A stretch of DNA of 31,498 nucleotides from an uncultured Oscillospiraceae bacterium (lineage in GTDB: Bacteria; Bacillota; Clostridia; Oscillospirales; Acutalibacteraceae), in the NCBI GenBank assembly GCA_905192745.1, contig CAJJLZ010000028.1, positions 1-31,498 of the forward strand, written 5' to 3'. The notes beneath the pieces were generated by a model, which searched no databases, was not told the DNA's origin, and was given only the letters and a program-made list of their open reading frames with translations. Positions 14,782 through 22,746 of the stretch are shown here, piece by piece (position 1 is the first letter of the stretch; each line of letters begins with the position of its first letter). The position numbers were made by a program, and so were the translations under genes.

Positions 14782-15867
14782 ATGTCCAACAGACTTTTCC
14801 AGGGCGTTGTCCACCAGATGAAGGATGCGATTGACCGCACGATCGGCGTGGTTGATGAGACCTGCGCGATTATCGCCTGCAGCGACCTTGGCCGGATCGG
14901 TGAATCCTGTGAGGCGGTCGTCACGGATTCCTTCTCCGCGACCGAAGCGTTTGTCCGGGACGGATATACCTATAAGCCGTTCGGCTCCCGCCCCCGCAGC
15001 GAGTATATCCTTTTTGTGGAAGGAACCGACGATCAGGCGGCGAAATTCGCCTCTCTGCTGGCGGTTTCCCTCGCCAGCATCAAGCAGTATTACGATGAGA
15101 AATACGACCGCGGCAACTTTGTCAAGAACGTGATTCTGGACAATATTCTGCCGGGCGATATCTATCTTAAGGCGAGGGAGCTCCGCTTCAACAACGATGT
15201 CAATCGTGTCGTCCTGCTGATCCGGATTGCGGTTCGCACGGACATTTCCGCTTACGATATTGTGCAGAACCTGTTCCCGGATAAGAACAAGGATTTCGTT
15301 ATCAATATCAATGAGACCGATATTGCGCTGGTGAAGGAGATCCGCGCCGGCATTGATTCGCAGGATCTGGAAAAGCTGGCCCGCTCCATCGTGGATACCC
15401 TCAGCGGCGAGTTTTACACTCAGGCGACTGTCGGCATCGGCACTGTTGTCGAAGGGATTAAGGATCTGGCCCGTTCCTTCAAGGAGGCGCAGGTGGCGCT
15501 GGAGGTCGGCAAGGTGTTCGACACTGAAAAGACCATCGTCAGCTACGATAATCTGGGCATTGCCCGGCTGATTTATCAGCTTCCGACCACCCTGTGTGAT
15601 ATGTTCCTGCGCGAGGTATTCAAGAAGGGTTCCATCGATTCCCTCGATCAGGAGACGCTCTTTACCATCCAGCGCTTCTTTGAGAACAACCTTAACGTGT
15701 CCGAGACTTCCCGGAAGCTGTTCGTCCACCGCAATACGCTGGTTTATCGTCTGGAAAAGATCAAGAGGCTGACCGGTCTGGATCTGCGGGAGTTCGACGA
15801 CGCGATCGTATTCAAGGTGGCCCTGATGGTGAAGAAATACCTGATGGCGAATCCGGTAAAATATTAA
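14782..15867 (+). CDS. PucR/CdaR-family transcriptional regulator
   Basis: 361 residues. The N-terminal part (about 1-110) is a small-molecule-sensing-like region (VVDETCAIIACSDLGRIGES). The middle (about 130-270) resembles the GGDEF-like domain of CdaR/PucR regulators. The C-terminus is the HTH_30 domain: FFENNLNVSETSRKLFVHRN, then TLVYRLEKIKRLTGLDLREF and a final helix. Sugar diacid regulators such as CdaR have this layout; the ligand here is unknown. The ATG at 14782 follows AGAGGGG. It lies downstream of an orphan sugar-ABC ATPase on its own promoter, which suggests, but does not show, a role in carbohydrate control. Confidence 0.88.
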   Translation: MSNRLFQGVVHQMKDAIDRTIGVVDETCAIIACSDLGRIGESCEAVVTDSFSATEAFVRDGYTYKPFGSRPRSEYILFVEGTDDQAAKFASLLAVSLASIKQYYDEKYDRGNFVKNVILDNILPGDIYLKARELRFNNDVNRVVLLIRIAVRTDISAYDIVQNLFPDKNKDFVININETDIALVKEIRAGIDSQDLEKLARSIVDTLSGEFYTQATVGIGTVVEGIKDLARSFKEAQVALEVGKVFDTEKTIVSYDNLGIARLIYQLPTTLCDMFLREVFKKGSIDSLDQETLFTIQRFFENNLNVSETSRKLFVHRNTLVYRLEKIKRLTGLDLREFDDAIVFKVALMVKKYLMANPVKY

Positions 15868-15922
15868 TCGAGTGCGGCCGTTTGTCCGGATCCGGTCGTT
15901 TGGCTGCGCGCAACTTACTTTA

Positions 15923-16009
15923 CCCCCGGTGTAAAAGGACACACGGCTTTTCGGGACGGAAATAATCCGTCCGGCCTCCGCTTTGGCCGTTGGAAAGCCG
16001 GAACCTTTT
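15923..16009 (+). terminator. Multi-stem structure ending in a U-tract after the CdaR-like gene
   Basis: Nested pairings: GGCTTT near 15945 with AAAGCC near 15994, enclosing GGACGGA/TCCGTCC (about 15954-15972) and a GGCC/GGCC hairpin, followed by CCTTTTTT (16004-16011). GGTGTA (15928-15933) can also pair with TACACC (16013-16018) across the whole unit. Most simply a complex terminator. Confidence 0.5.
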
Positions 16010-16039
16010 TTATACACCAAGGGTATGGATACAACGTGT

Positions 16040-16078
16040 CTGCGCCGCCAGGGAAGCCTGTGCGGCGCAGATTTTGTA
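16040..16078 (+). terminator. Second terminator hairpin
   Basis: CTGCGCCGCCAGG pairs with CCTGTGCGGCGCAG (16040-16070), a 13-bp stem with one bulged T, followed by ATTTTGT. Confidence 0.7.
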
Positions 16079-16326
16079 TTGGAAAAATATGGGCGTTTGT
16101 TTGGCTTTCCGATAGAGTAAGGCGGTGCGTCCCTCGCCCGGACAGGAGGCGCCTGCGTTTATGTTTTTCCCGTTTTTTCCGTTTTTGCAGGGCGAAAACT
16201 ATTCTCGTCGATTCACCGCATCCTGTTCAGGAAGGGTTCTTGTCAGGACGGAAAAGCGGCCTTTTTCGGAAAGGACACCGGAAGGACTTGAATTTCTTAG
16301 GTTTTCCCTATGGAATATCTTAGCTG
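16079..16326. other. Noncoding stretch before the ftsE promoter
   Basis: Part of the 743-bp interval between the CdaR-like gene and ftsE. Open frames here lack ribosome sites and family resemblance. Poly-pyrimidine runs near 16164-16190 are the only visible bias. Nothing functional is recognised. Confidence 0.4.
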
Positions 16327-16356
16327 TTGCTTTTCTCTTTGGTCGAATGGTAGGAT
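16327..16356 (+). promoter_or_regulatory. Candidate promoter of ftsEX
   Basis: TTGCTT (16327-16332), 18 nt, TAGGAT (16351-16356). The expected RNA would start near 16363 and immediately contain the hairpin CCGCGGC-cgaa-GCCGCGG (16373-16390), enclosed by GGAAA/TTTCC. The leader to ftsE would be about 250 nt. Weak -10, so uncertain. Confidence 0.35.
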
Positions 16357-16610
16357 AAAGTGGCATGGGAAACCGCGGCCGAAGCCGCGGCGGCGTGTTT
16401 CCGTCCTCCTGCATCGGGGGCTTTCTGTAATCGCCCAGCGGGCGCGCTTCGCGGGGGGACATCCCGTGGAAGGGCGGCGATTCTTTCTTTTGATTACAAG
16501 CGCGTTCGGTCAGGACGCTGAAGAATATGGGCCGCCGGGAGCGCTCTGGGGGTATCCGCGTTTCGGGGCCGGGCCCGCCCATAGAAACAGGCAGAACAGG
16601 GGGAGTATCA

Positions 16611-17366
16611 TTGATCGAGTTCAGAGGCGTACATAAAACCTATGACAGCGGAATAAAAGCCCTCAAGGATGTAAATATTCACATCGACAAGGGGGAATTT
16701 GTGTTTATCGTGGGTGCGTCCGGCGCCGGAAAAAGCACCTTTCTGAAACTGATGATGCGGGAAGAGATTCCTACTGCGGGCGAGGTGGTCATCAACGACT
16801 ACAAGCTGTCCAAGCTGAAACGGCGGGAGATCCCGTATCTCCGCCGTACGATGGGAATCGTTTTTCAGGACTTCCGTCTGATTAACCATATGACGGTCTT
16901 TGAAAACGTCGCGTTTGCCATGCGGGTGACCGGGGCTTCCAACCGGGATGTGCGCAAGCGGGTTCCCTATATTCTTGGATTGGTCGGCTTGCAGAACAAG
17001 GCGAGAAGTTATCCGAAAGAGCTTTCGGGCGGCGAGCAGCAGCGGGTCAGCCTGGCCCGGGCGCTGGTGAATAACCCCTCTATGATTATTGCGGACGAAC
17101 CCACCGGCAACATTGATCCGGAGCTTTCCTATGAGATTGTGGAACTGCTGACCGAGATCAACCGGCGGGGAACCACGGTGGTCATGGTCACCCATGAGCA
17201 CGATCTGGTGCGGATGTTCCACCGCCGGGTTATTGAGATTTCGGACGGCTGCGTGGTATCCGATACCGGTTCGCAGGCCGACGAAGCGGCGGGGCCTTCC
17301 GACAAGCTGACGGCCGACGACGTGCTGCGCAGCAGTGGGAAAGGAGGCCGTTATGAGATTCAGTAG
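16611..17366 (+). CDS. ftsE: Cell division ATP-binding protein FtsE
   Basis: ATPase of the FtsEX complex at the inner face of the membrane, which uses ATP to switch on peptidoglycan hydrolases outside. 251 residues. Walker A GASGAGKST (about 36-44), Q-loop VFQDFRLINHMT, signature LSGGEQQRVSLARAL, Walker B MIIADEPTGNIDPE and switch histidine VTHEHD are all present. The C-terminus extends about 30 residues past the core with an acidic tail (QADEAAGPSDK). The start is a TTG at 16611 giving LIEFRGVHKTY, the normal FtsE N-terminus, with GGGGGAG upstream; the frame extends upstream without family resemblance. It overlaps ftsX by 14 nt. Confidence 0.96.
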   Translation: MIEFRGVHKTYDSGIKALKDVNIHIDKGEFVFIVGASGAGKSTFLKLMMREEIPTAGEVVINDYKLSKLKRREIPYLRRTMGIVFQDFRLINHMTVFENVAFAMRVTGASNRDVRKRVPYILGLVGLQNKARSYPKELSGGEQQRVSLARALVNNPSMIIADEPTGNIDPELSYEIVELLTEINRRGTTVVMVTHEHDLVRMFHRRVIEISDGCVVSDTGSQADEAAGPSDKLTADDVLRSSGKGGRYEIQ

Positions 17367-18261
17367 CCTGCGGTATCTGATTAAGGAAGGGTTTCGAAGC
17401 CTTTGGCAGAACCGGTTTATGGCCATCGCCTCGATCGGCGTGCTGGTTTCCTGCCTGTTGCTGACGGGCGGGGCGTATCTGGTCTTTGTGAATATCGACA
17501 GCGCTTTCGACTGGGTGTATGGCCAGAATGTGGTGGTTGCCTTTGCCCGGGAGGACTGCACCGAAGAAGAAACGGCGGCCTTGATGGACAAGCTGAAAGG
17601 GCTCTCCAACGTCACCGACGTGACGTTTGTTTCCAAGGAAGAATCGCTGGAGAAATATAAGGATTCCATTCCGGAGGCCACCTATCAGGACATGCAGGGG
17701 GAAAACAACCCCATGCCGGATTCCTATGTGGTGACCTTCGGAGATCTGACGGAATTTGACGCTACGCTGGCGCAGATCCAGCAGATTCCCGAAGTGGAGG
17801 ATGTTTCTTATAATGCAGACATTGCGGCAACCCTGACCCGGGTGCGGCATATTATTCTGGTGGTGGGCGGCTGGATCATCCTGATGCTGCTGCTGGTTTC
17901 CCTCTTTATCATTGCCAACACCATTAAACTGACCGTATATAACCGCCGTCTGGAAATTTCCATCATGAAATCGGTGGGCGCCACCAACGCTTTTGTGCGG
18001 ATTCCTTTTGTTGTGGAAGGAATGGTGCTCGGCCTGATCGCGGGCGGCCTGGCCTATGGCATTTTGTATTTCCTTTATACCAAACTGTCCGAGATGTTCC
18101 ATTTCGGTTCCATGATGCAGGGACTTGTCAGCTTTTCCTCCGTCTGGTGGATCGTGCTGGTCGGTTTCCTGGGGATCGGCGTGCTGACGGGTATGGCGGG
18201 CAGCGCTATTTCGATCCGGAAATATATGAAGGAAGAGGGAGGGCTTTCCGGTGTTCTTTAA
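17353..18261 (+). CDS. ftsX: Cell division protein FtsX
   Basis: Membrane subunit of FtsEX. 302 residues. A short cytoplasmic N-terminus (RYLIKEGFRSLWQNRFM) leads to the first helix (about 25-45), then an extracytoplasmic domain of about 120 residues that binds the hydrolase activator in known systems. Three more helices follow (about 170-195, 215-240 and 265-290), with YNRRLEISIMKSVGATNAFV between, which is the FtsX/MacB coupling loop. The ATG at 17353 has AAGGAGG upstream, inside the 3' end of ftsE. It overlaps the M23 gene by 11 nt, so the three are translationally coupled. Confidence 0.96.
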   Translation: MRFSSLRYLIKEGFRSLWQNRFMAIASIGVLVSCLLLTGGAYLVFVNIDSAFDWVYGQNVVVAFAREDCTEEETAALMDKLKGLSNVTDVTFVSKEESLEKYKDSIPEATYQDMQGENNPMPDSYVVTFGDLTEFDATLAQIQQIPEVEDVSYNADIAATLTRVRHIILVVGGWIILMLLLVSLFIIANTIKLTVYNRRLEISIMKSVGATNAFVRIPFVVEGMVLGLIAGGLAYGILYFLYTKLSEMFHFGSMMQGLVSFSSVWWIVLVGFLGIGVLTGMAGSAISIRKYMKEEGGLSGVL

Positions 18262-19498
18262 AAAACACAGAGCGGTTCGTCTGACAGCCGTGCTTTCGGC
18301 GTCCCTGCTCCTCCTTTCCGCGCCGGCCGGCCTTTCCGCGCTGCCGGTTTACGCGGCGGACAGCCTGTCCGACCTTCAGCAGCAGAGCAAGGATCTGAAG
18401 GAGGAGGCTAACCGCCTTCAGCAGCAGATCAGCGAACAGGAAAAGAATCTGACCGATCAGAAGGCCTACAAGGCCACGCTGGATCAAAAGATTGAAAACG
18501 CGATCGCTCAGGTGGATTTATATGAAAACCAAATCAGCACATTGAATGGAAACATCGCCTCGCTGAACGATAAGATCACGGCGAAGGAGACCGCCATCGC
18601 GGAGAAGGAAGCGGATATCGCCGAGCGGTTTGAAGAACTGCGCCAGCGGCTTCGCGCCATTTCCAAAAGCGGGAATATGACCACACTCCAGATGCTGCTG
18701 GATACCGGGGATTATACCGATTACCTGATTAAATCCAAGATGATGGAGACGGTGGCGAAGAACGACCAACAGCTGATGGAGGAGCTGGAAACGGAGATTC
18801 AGGCAATCGACGCGGAAAAGGAAGCGCTTGCCGGGGATAAGGAATCCGTGGAATCCCAGCTTTCCCAGGCGGAGTCGCTGAAAAAGGAAGCGGACGCGCA
18901 GAAGGCGGAGCTGGACTTGCTGTATGCGAAGGCGAACAAAGCGGTGCAGGATATCCAGAATACGCTGGGAGATTATCAGACCAGCCTGAAAAACACCAAG
19001 GCGCAATGGGACGCGCTGGAGAAAAAGATTACCGAGATTATCAACGCCAGCAATTCCGGCGGCAAATACGGCGGCGGAACCATGGCATGGCCGGTACCGG
19101 CCGTCCGTAACATCTCTTCCGGTTTCGGTCCCCGCTGGGGTACCATGCATCGTGGGGTGGATATTGCCAACGGTTCGGTTCCGATTTACGGCCAGAACAT
19201 TGTGGCGGCGGCGGACGGCGTGGTGATCTACGCCAACTATTCCGGTTGGGGCGGCGGATACGGCCTGCACCTGATTGTAGATCACGGCGTGGACGCGAAG
19301 GGCCGGAAAATCTCCACCCTGTATGCACACTGCTCCAAGGTCAACGTTTCGGTCGGCCAGCAGGTGAAGCGGGGCGAGACGGTACTGGCCAAGGCCGGCG
19401 CCAGCGGAGATGTGACCGGCCCGCACCTCCATTTTGAGGTTCGTGTGAACGGCACGGCGGTGGACCCGATTAAAAACGGATATCTCAAGGTAAACTAA
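18251..19498 (+). CDS. Secreted M23 (LytM) peptidase with coiled coil, EnvC/PcsB-like
   Basis: 415 residues. A signal peptide (about 1-36, ending near LPVYA) is followed by about 220 residues of coiled coil in two blocks, and a C-terminal M23 domain with HRGVD (His300, Asp304) and HLHFE (His392, His394), the zinc ligands and catalytic histidine. These residues make it an active-looking endopeptidase that cuts peptidoglycan cross-links, unlike degenerate EnvC. Position right after ftsX and the coiled coil suggest it is the hydrolase or activator controlled by FtsEX. The GTG at 18251 has AGGGAGGG upstream and lies inside the end of ftsX. Confidence 0.94.
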   Translation: MFFKKHRAVRLTAVLSASLLLLSAPAGLSALPVYAADSLSDLQQQSKDLKEEANRLQQQISEQEKNLTDQKAYKATLDQKIENAIAQVDLYENQISTLNGNIASLNDKITAKETAIAEKEADIAERFEELRQRLRAISKSGNMTTLQMLLDTGDYTDYLIKSKMMETVAKNDQQLMEELETEIQAIDAEKEALAGDKESVESQLSQAESLKKEADAQKAELDLLYAKANKAVQDIQNTLGDYQTSLKNTKAQWDALEKKITEIINASNSGGKYGGGTMAWPVPAVRNISSGFGPRWGTMHRGVDIANGSVPIYGQNIVAAADGVVIYANYSGWGGGYGLHLIVDHGVDAKGRKISTLYAHCSKVNVSVGQQVKRGETVLAKAGASGDVTGPHLHFEVRVNGTAVDPIKNGYLKVN

Positions 19499-19584
19499 AG
19501 AATAGCGGAAAAGCCGCCGCGTTTGCCGGAACCGGCAGGCAGACGGGATCTTTTCGATATGGTTTGAGAGGAAGACAGGGGGAG

Positions 19585-19618
19585 GATGCAGCGGCCGACG
19601 GCTTTCGCTGCATCTTTT
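19585..19618 (+). terminator. Terminator after the M23 gene
   Basis: GATGCAGCG (19585-19593) pairs with CGCTGCATC (19606-19614), followed by TTTT. It separates the ftsEX-M23 transcript from the S41 gene, perhaps only partly. Confidence 0.75.
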
Positions 19619-19748
19619 CCTTCGGCTTGGCGGCTTTTCTCCGGCGGCCGGTGAACTTTTTCAGGAATTTTTTTGGAGCAGATGGGGTGTCCCGCTGATC
19701 CGACGGGCGAAGCCGCCCGATCCCGCAGGAAATGAGGTTTTCGCAGCC

Positions 19749-20996
19749 ATGAACAGGAAAATATCGATCGGCGCGGCAATCGCGCTGATTATCGTATCCA
19801 TCGCCCTGACCGTTTCGGTCACCATGGTGGTGGCCATGCGTCAGTTCAACTACAAGCTGAAAAACGTGAATCAGCGGCAGGCGATGTTTGATTACATCAC
19901 CGAAGTGGATAATGCGATTCGCCGGAACTATGTAGGGGAAATCAGCGAGGAGGAACTGCGCACGGCGCTGGCCAAGGGATATCTGAACGGCATCGGCGAT
20001 CCGTACGCCGAATACCTGACGGCGGCGGAGTACAGGACGGAAACCGAGCGTCTGGCGGGCAGCTGTACCGGCCTTGGGCTGGAGATCGCCGAACAGGCGG
20101 ACGACAGCCTTATTATCACCGCCGTGCATAAAAATTCGGCGGCGGATAAGGCCGGGGTGCAGAAGGGGGACGTCATTACCGCGCTGGACGGCAGTGAAAC
20201 GGATTATTCGGCGGTCGCCGGCCGGCTCAGCTCCGGAGAGAAGGCGATGATTACGGTGAAGCGCGGGGAGGAATCCATCGCCTTTGAACTGTCGGCCAGC
20301 ACCTACACCGCGACGACGGTGGAAAGCCGTCTGATCAATACCACCGGCTATATCCGCATCCGCAGCTTTTACAGCAACACGCCGGAGCAGTTTAAGGCGG
20401 CTATGACGGCGTTGGAAGAGCAGGGCGCGCAGAACTTTGTGTTTGATCTGCGGAATAATGAGGGGGGTACGCTGACCGCCGTCTCCGATATCCTCGGGTA
20501 TCTGCTGCCCCGCGGCACCTATGCCCGCCGGGTGGAAACGGCGGGCGCGGTAAGCGACCTTACTTCGGAGGGGACGCATGAGCTTTCCCAGTCCTCCGTG
20601 ACGCTGGTGAACGAGACAACGGCCGGAGAGGCGGAGCTTTTCGCGGGCGTGCTGCAGGAGTTCAAAAAAACCACGGTGGTCGGTATGTCCACAAAAGGAC
20701 GCGGGAAGATACAGGCCTTTTATAATGTGACGTCCGACGGTTCGGCCATCAAGGTGTCCATCGCGAGCCTTTCTCTGCTGGAAGGCGGAGAGATCGAGGG
20801 GAAAGGGGTTACTCCGGATCAGACCGTGGCCCTGACCGCCGATCAGGAAAGCCGCTTTGAATTCCTGACGGAGGAGGACGATCCGCAGCTGAAAACCGCG
20901 CTGTCGGTGCTGAACAACACGATTGTTACGCCGCCCACGACGACCACCACTGGTTCGGGCGCTTCCACGACCACGACCGTTCAGCCGGCTTCCTGA
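19749..20996 (+). CDS. S41-family (CtpA-like) protein, predicted catalytically inactive
   Basis: 415 residues: N-terminal membrane helix (about 6-30), PDZ domain (about 100-175, TGLGLEIAEQADDSLIITAV), S41 core (about 195-360) and a Thr/Ser-rich tail. Family members cut secreted proteins with a Ser/Lys dyad. Here the serine loop, usually GSASASE, reads NETTAGEAELF, with Gly293 where the serine should be. The lysine motif FGKGxxQ reads TKGRGKIQ, with Arg318 at the lysine place. Both changes are clear in the DNA. A scaffold or substrate-binding role is likely (inference). It follows the ftsEX-M23 genes after a terminator; Firmicutes often have ctpA/B here. The ATG at 19749 has a weak site (AGGAAATGAGG further upstream). 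Confidence 0.9.
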   Translation: MNRKISIGAAIALIIVSIALTVSVTMVVAMRQFNYKLKNVNQRQAMFDYITEVDNAIRRNYVGEISEEELRTALAKGYLNGIGDPYAEYLTAAEYRTETERLAGSCTGLGLEIAEQADDSLIITAVHKNSAADKAGVQKGDVITALDGSETDYSAVAGRLSSGEKAMITVKRGEESIAFELSASTYTATTVESRLINTTGYIRIRSFYSNTPEQFKAAMTALEEQGAQNFVFDLRNNEGGTLTAVSDILGYLLPRGTYARRVETAGAVSDLTSEGTHELSQSSVTLVNETTAGEAELFAGVLQEFKKTTVVGMSTKGRGKIQAFYNVTSDGSAIKVSIASLSLLEGGEIEGKGVTPDQTVALTADQESRFEFLTEEDDPQLKTALSVLNNTIVTPPTTTTTGSGASTTTTVQPAS

Positions 20997-21006
20997 ATAC
21001 CGCTGA

Positions 21007-21033
21007 CCGCCGCCTGAAAAGGCGGCGGCTTTT
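21007..21033 (+). terminator. Terminator after the S41 gene
   Basis: CCGCCGCCT (21007-21015), GAAA loop, AGGCGGCGG (21020-21028), then CTTTTGG. A further GACGGGA/TCCCGTC hairpin with TTTTTA lies at about 21073-21115. Confidence 0.85.
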
Positions 21034-21116
21034 GGCATATCCGGTCCGGTGAAAGAACGCCGTCTTCTCCGCGACGGGAAAGCAGTCGGACGGAAAAGAG
21101 AAATCCCGTCTTTTTA

Positions 21117-21145
21117 TTGCCCGCGCTTTCATCTTCTGCTATAAT
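21117..21145 (+). promoter_or_regulatory. Promoter of the thyX operon
   Basis: TTGCCC (21117-21122), 17 nt, TATAAT (21140-21145). The expected leader to thyX is about 130 nt. The bases after TATAAT may be a degenerate copy of the repeat module seen at ireB (see findings). Confidence 0.65.
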
Positions 21146-21284
21146 ATCCACATTGGAAAATACCGAAAGGGCTTTCAAGGCTTTTCCCGCCTTGCGGAGG
21201 AACGATCCGCCGAATGAGGACGCGGGGGAAGACGGCGCCCCTATACGGAGTTTTCAGACGATACGATGATAAGGAGAATACTCC

Positions 21285-22052
21285 ATGCTGAAAGTTACCC
21301 TGCTCGCTCATACGCCGCAGCCGGAACGCACCGTCGCGGCGGCGGCGAAGCTCTGCTATTCCCCCGCCTCGATCGACGACGTGCTGGACGGCCTCACGGA
21401 GGAAAAGACCGCGTCGTTTGTGAATATGCTGGCGGAGATCGGGCATGAAAGCCCGATCGAGCACGCCTCCTTTACCTTTGGAATCGAGGGCGTGTCCCGT
21501 TCTCTGCTGGCACAGATTACCCGGCACCGCATCGCTTCCTTCAGCGTACAGAGCCAGCGGTATGTGAAGGAGGGCCATTTCGAGTTTGTCCTTCCGCCCG
21601 AGATCGAAGCCATTCCCGAGGCGCGGGAGGAATATCTCCGCGCGATGGAGGAGGATCAGGCGCATTACGAGCGGCTGACCGCCCTGCTGAAGGAAAAGCA
21701 CCTTGCCGCCTTCCTCGCCGGCGGGATGGAGGAAAAGGCGGCCGCCCGCGCCGCGGAGAAAAAAGCGATTGAAGACGCGCGTTTTGTGCTTCCGAACGCC
21801 TGCACCACCAAAATGATCGTTACCATGAACGCCCGCAGTCTGCTGAACTTTTTCGCTCATCGCTGCTGCAACCGGGCGCAGTGGGAGATTCGGGAGTTGG
21901 CGGAACAGATGCTCGCCCTCTGTCTGGAGGCCGCGCCCGCGCTTTTCCGCTTTGCCGGTCCGCCCTGTACCCGCGGCGCCTGCCCGGAGGGAAAAATGTC
22001 CTGCGGCAAGGCGGCGGAGATCCGCGCCCGCTATCAGAAAATGAGAAGATAA
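21285..22052 (+). CDS. thyX: FAD-dependent thymidylate synthase ThyX
   Basis: Makes dTMP from dUMP with methylene-tetrahydrofolate, releasing tetrahydrofolate directly and using FAD/NAD(P)H. 255 residues. The ThyX signature RHRIASFSVQSQRY lies at 80-93, and the early EIGHESPIEHASFTF (51-65) is typical. The C-terminus has a Cys-rich extra piece (PCTRGACPEGKMSCGK). The ATG at 21285 has AAGGAG upstream. It is the first gene of the folate/dTTP run and is followed 27 nt later by a thymidylate kinase-like gene. No thyA is seen in the window. Confidence 0.97.
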   Translation: MLKVTLLAHTPQPERTVAAAAKLCYSPASIDDVLDGLTEEKTASFVNMLAEIGHESPIEHASFTFGIEGVSRSLLAQITRHRIASFSVQSQRYVKEGHFEFVLPPEIEAIPEAREEYLRAMEEDQAHYERLTALLKEKHLAAFLAGGMEEKAAARAAEKKAIEDARFVLPNACTTKMIVTMNARSLLNFFAHRCCNRAQWEIRELAEQMLALCLEAAPALFRFAGPPCTRGACPEGKMSCGKAAEIRARYQKMRR

Positions 22053-22079
22053 CGCGTTTTGAAGGGACGGGATGAAACC

Positions 22080-22742
22080 ATGGGACGGCTGGCGGTCATC
22101 GACGGGCTGGACGGCAGTGGGAAAACCACGCAGTTTGACCGGCTGAGCGAGTATCTGGACAATCGCGGGACAAGCTATAGACGGATTTGTTTCCCGGATT
22201 ACGGCGAGCCTTCCTCGGCGCTGGTAAAAATGTATCTGGCCGGTGAATTCGGCGGTTCGGCCGACGCCGTGAACGCTTACGCGGCCTCTTCCTTCTATGC
22301 GGTGGACCGGTACGCGAGCTATAAACGCTTCTGGGAGGGGGATTACCGGGCCGGACGGCTGATTCTGGCGGCGCGGTATACCACCTCGAACGCCATCCAT
22401 CAGATGGCGAAGCTGCCCCGGGAGGAATGGGACGGCTATCTCGTCTGGCTGGAGGATTACGAATACGAAAAGCTGGGATTGCCCCGGCCGACCGCCGTGG
22501 CGTTCCTCGATATGCCGACGGAGGTTTCCCAAAGGCTGCTTTCCCACCGCTATGCGGGGGATGAGAGTCGGAAGGACATTCATGAGAGGGACCTGGCTTA
22601 TCTCCGCCGCTGCCGGGAGACGGCGCTGTATGCGGCGGAACGGCTCGGCTGGGAGGTCGTGAACTGCGCCCGGGACGGCGCGCCCCTCCCGGCGGAGGAG
22701 ATTACCGCCCGCTTAATTCAATTGATCGAAAGGGACGATTAA
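22080..22742 (+). CDS. Thymidylate kinase-like protein (Tmk family)
   Basis: 220 residues of the dTMP kinase family, which phosphorylates dTMP to dTDP. The P-loop GLDGSGKTTQ is at 9-18. A DR-type motif AVDRYASY is followed by a second arginine motif LAARYTTSNAIHQM, where many Tmk proteins have DRY, so the aspartate is replaced by Ala; a similar NRYTTSN form is known in a divergent clade. The LID region has HRYAGDESRKDIHE. The start at the ATG 22080 fits the family; a TTG at 22059 would add seven residues. Position directly after thyX supports use of its product. Confidence in kinase is high, in exact dNMP substrate lower. Confidence 0.9.
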   Translation: MGRLAVIDGLDGSGKTTQFDRLSEYLDNRGTSYRRICFPDYGEPSSALVKMYLAGEFGGSADAVNAYAASSFYAVDRYASYKRFWEGDYRAGRLILAARYTTSNAIHQMAKLPREEWDGYLVWLEDYEYEKLGLPRPTAVAFLDMPTEVSQRLLSHRYAGDESRKDIHERDLAYLRRCRETALYAAERLGWEVVNCARDGAPLPAEEITARLIQLIERDD

Positions 22743-22746
22743 CCCG

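Noticed and set aside
14758..16020. 420-codon minus-strand frame over the CdaR-like gene
   Set aside because: Shadow frame; the plus-strand protein has recognisable domains, a promoter and a ribosome site.
16036..16323. 95-codon frame in the gap before ftsE
   Set aside because: No ribosome site, runs through a terminator hairpin, Arg/Phe-biased composition, no resemblance to known proteins.
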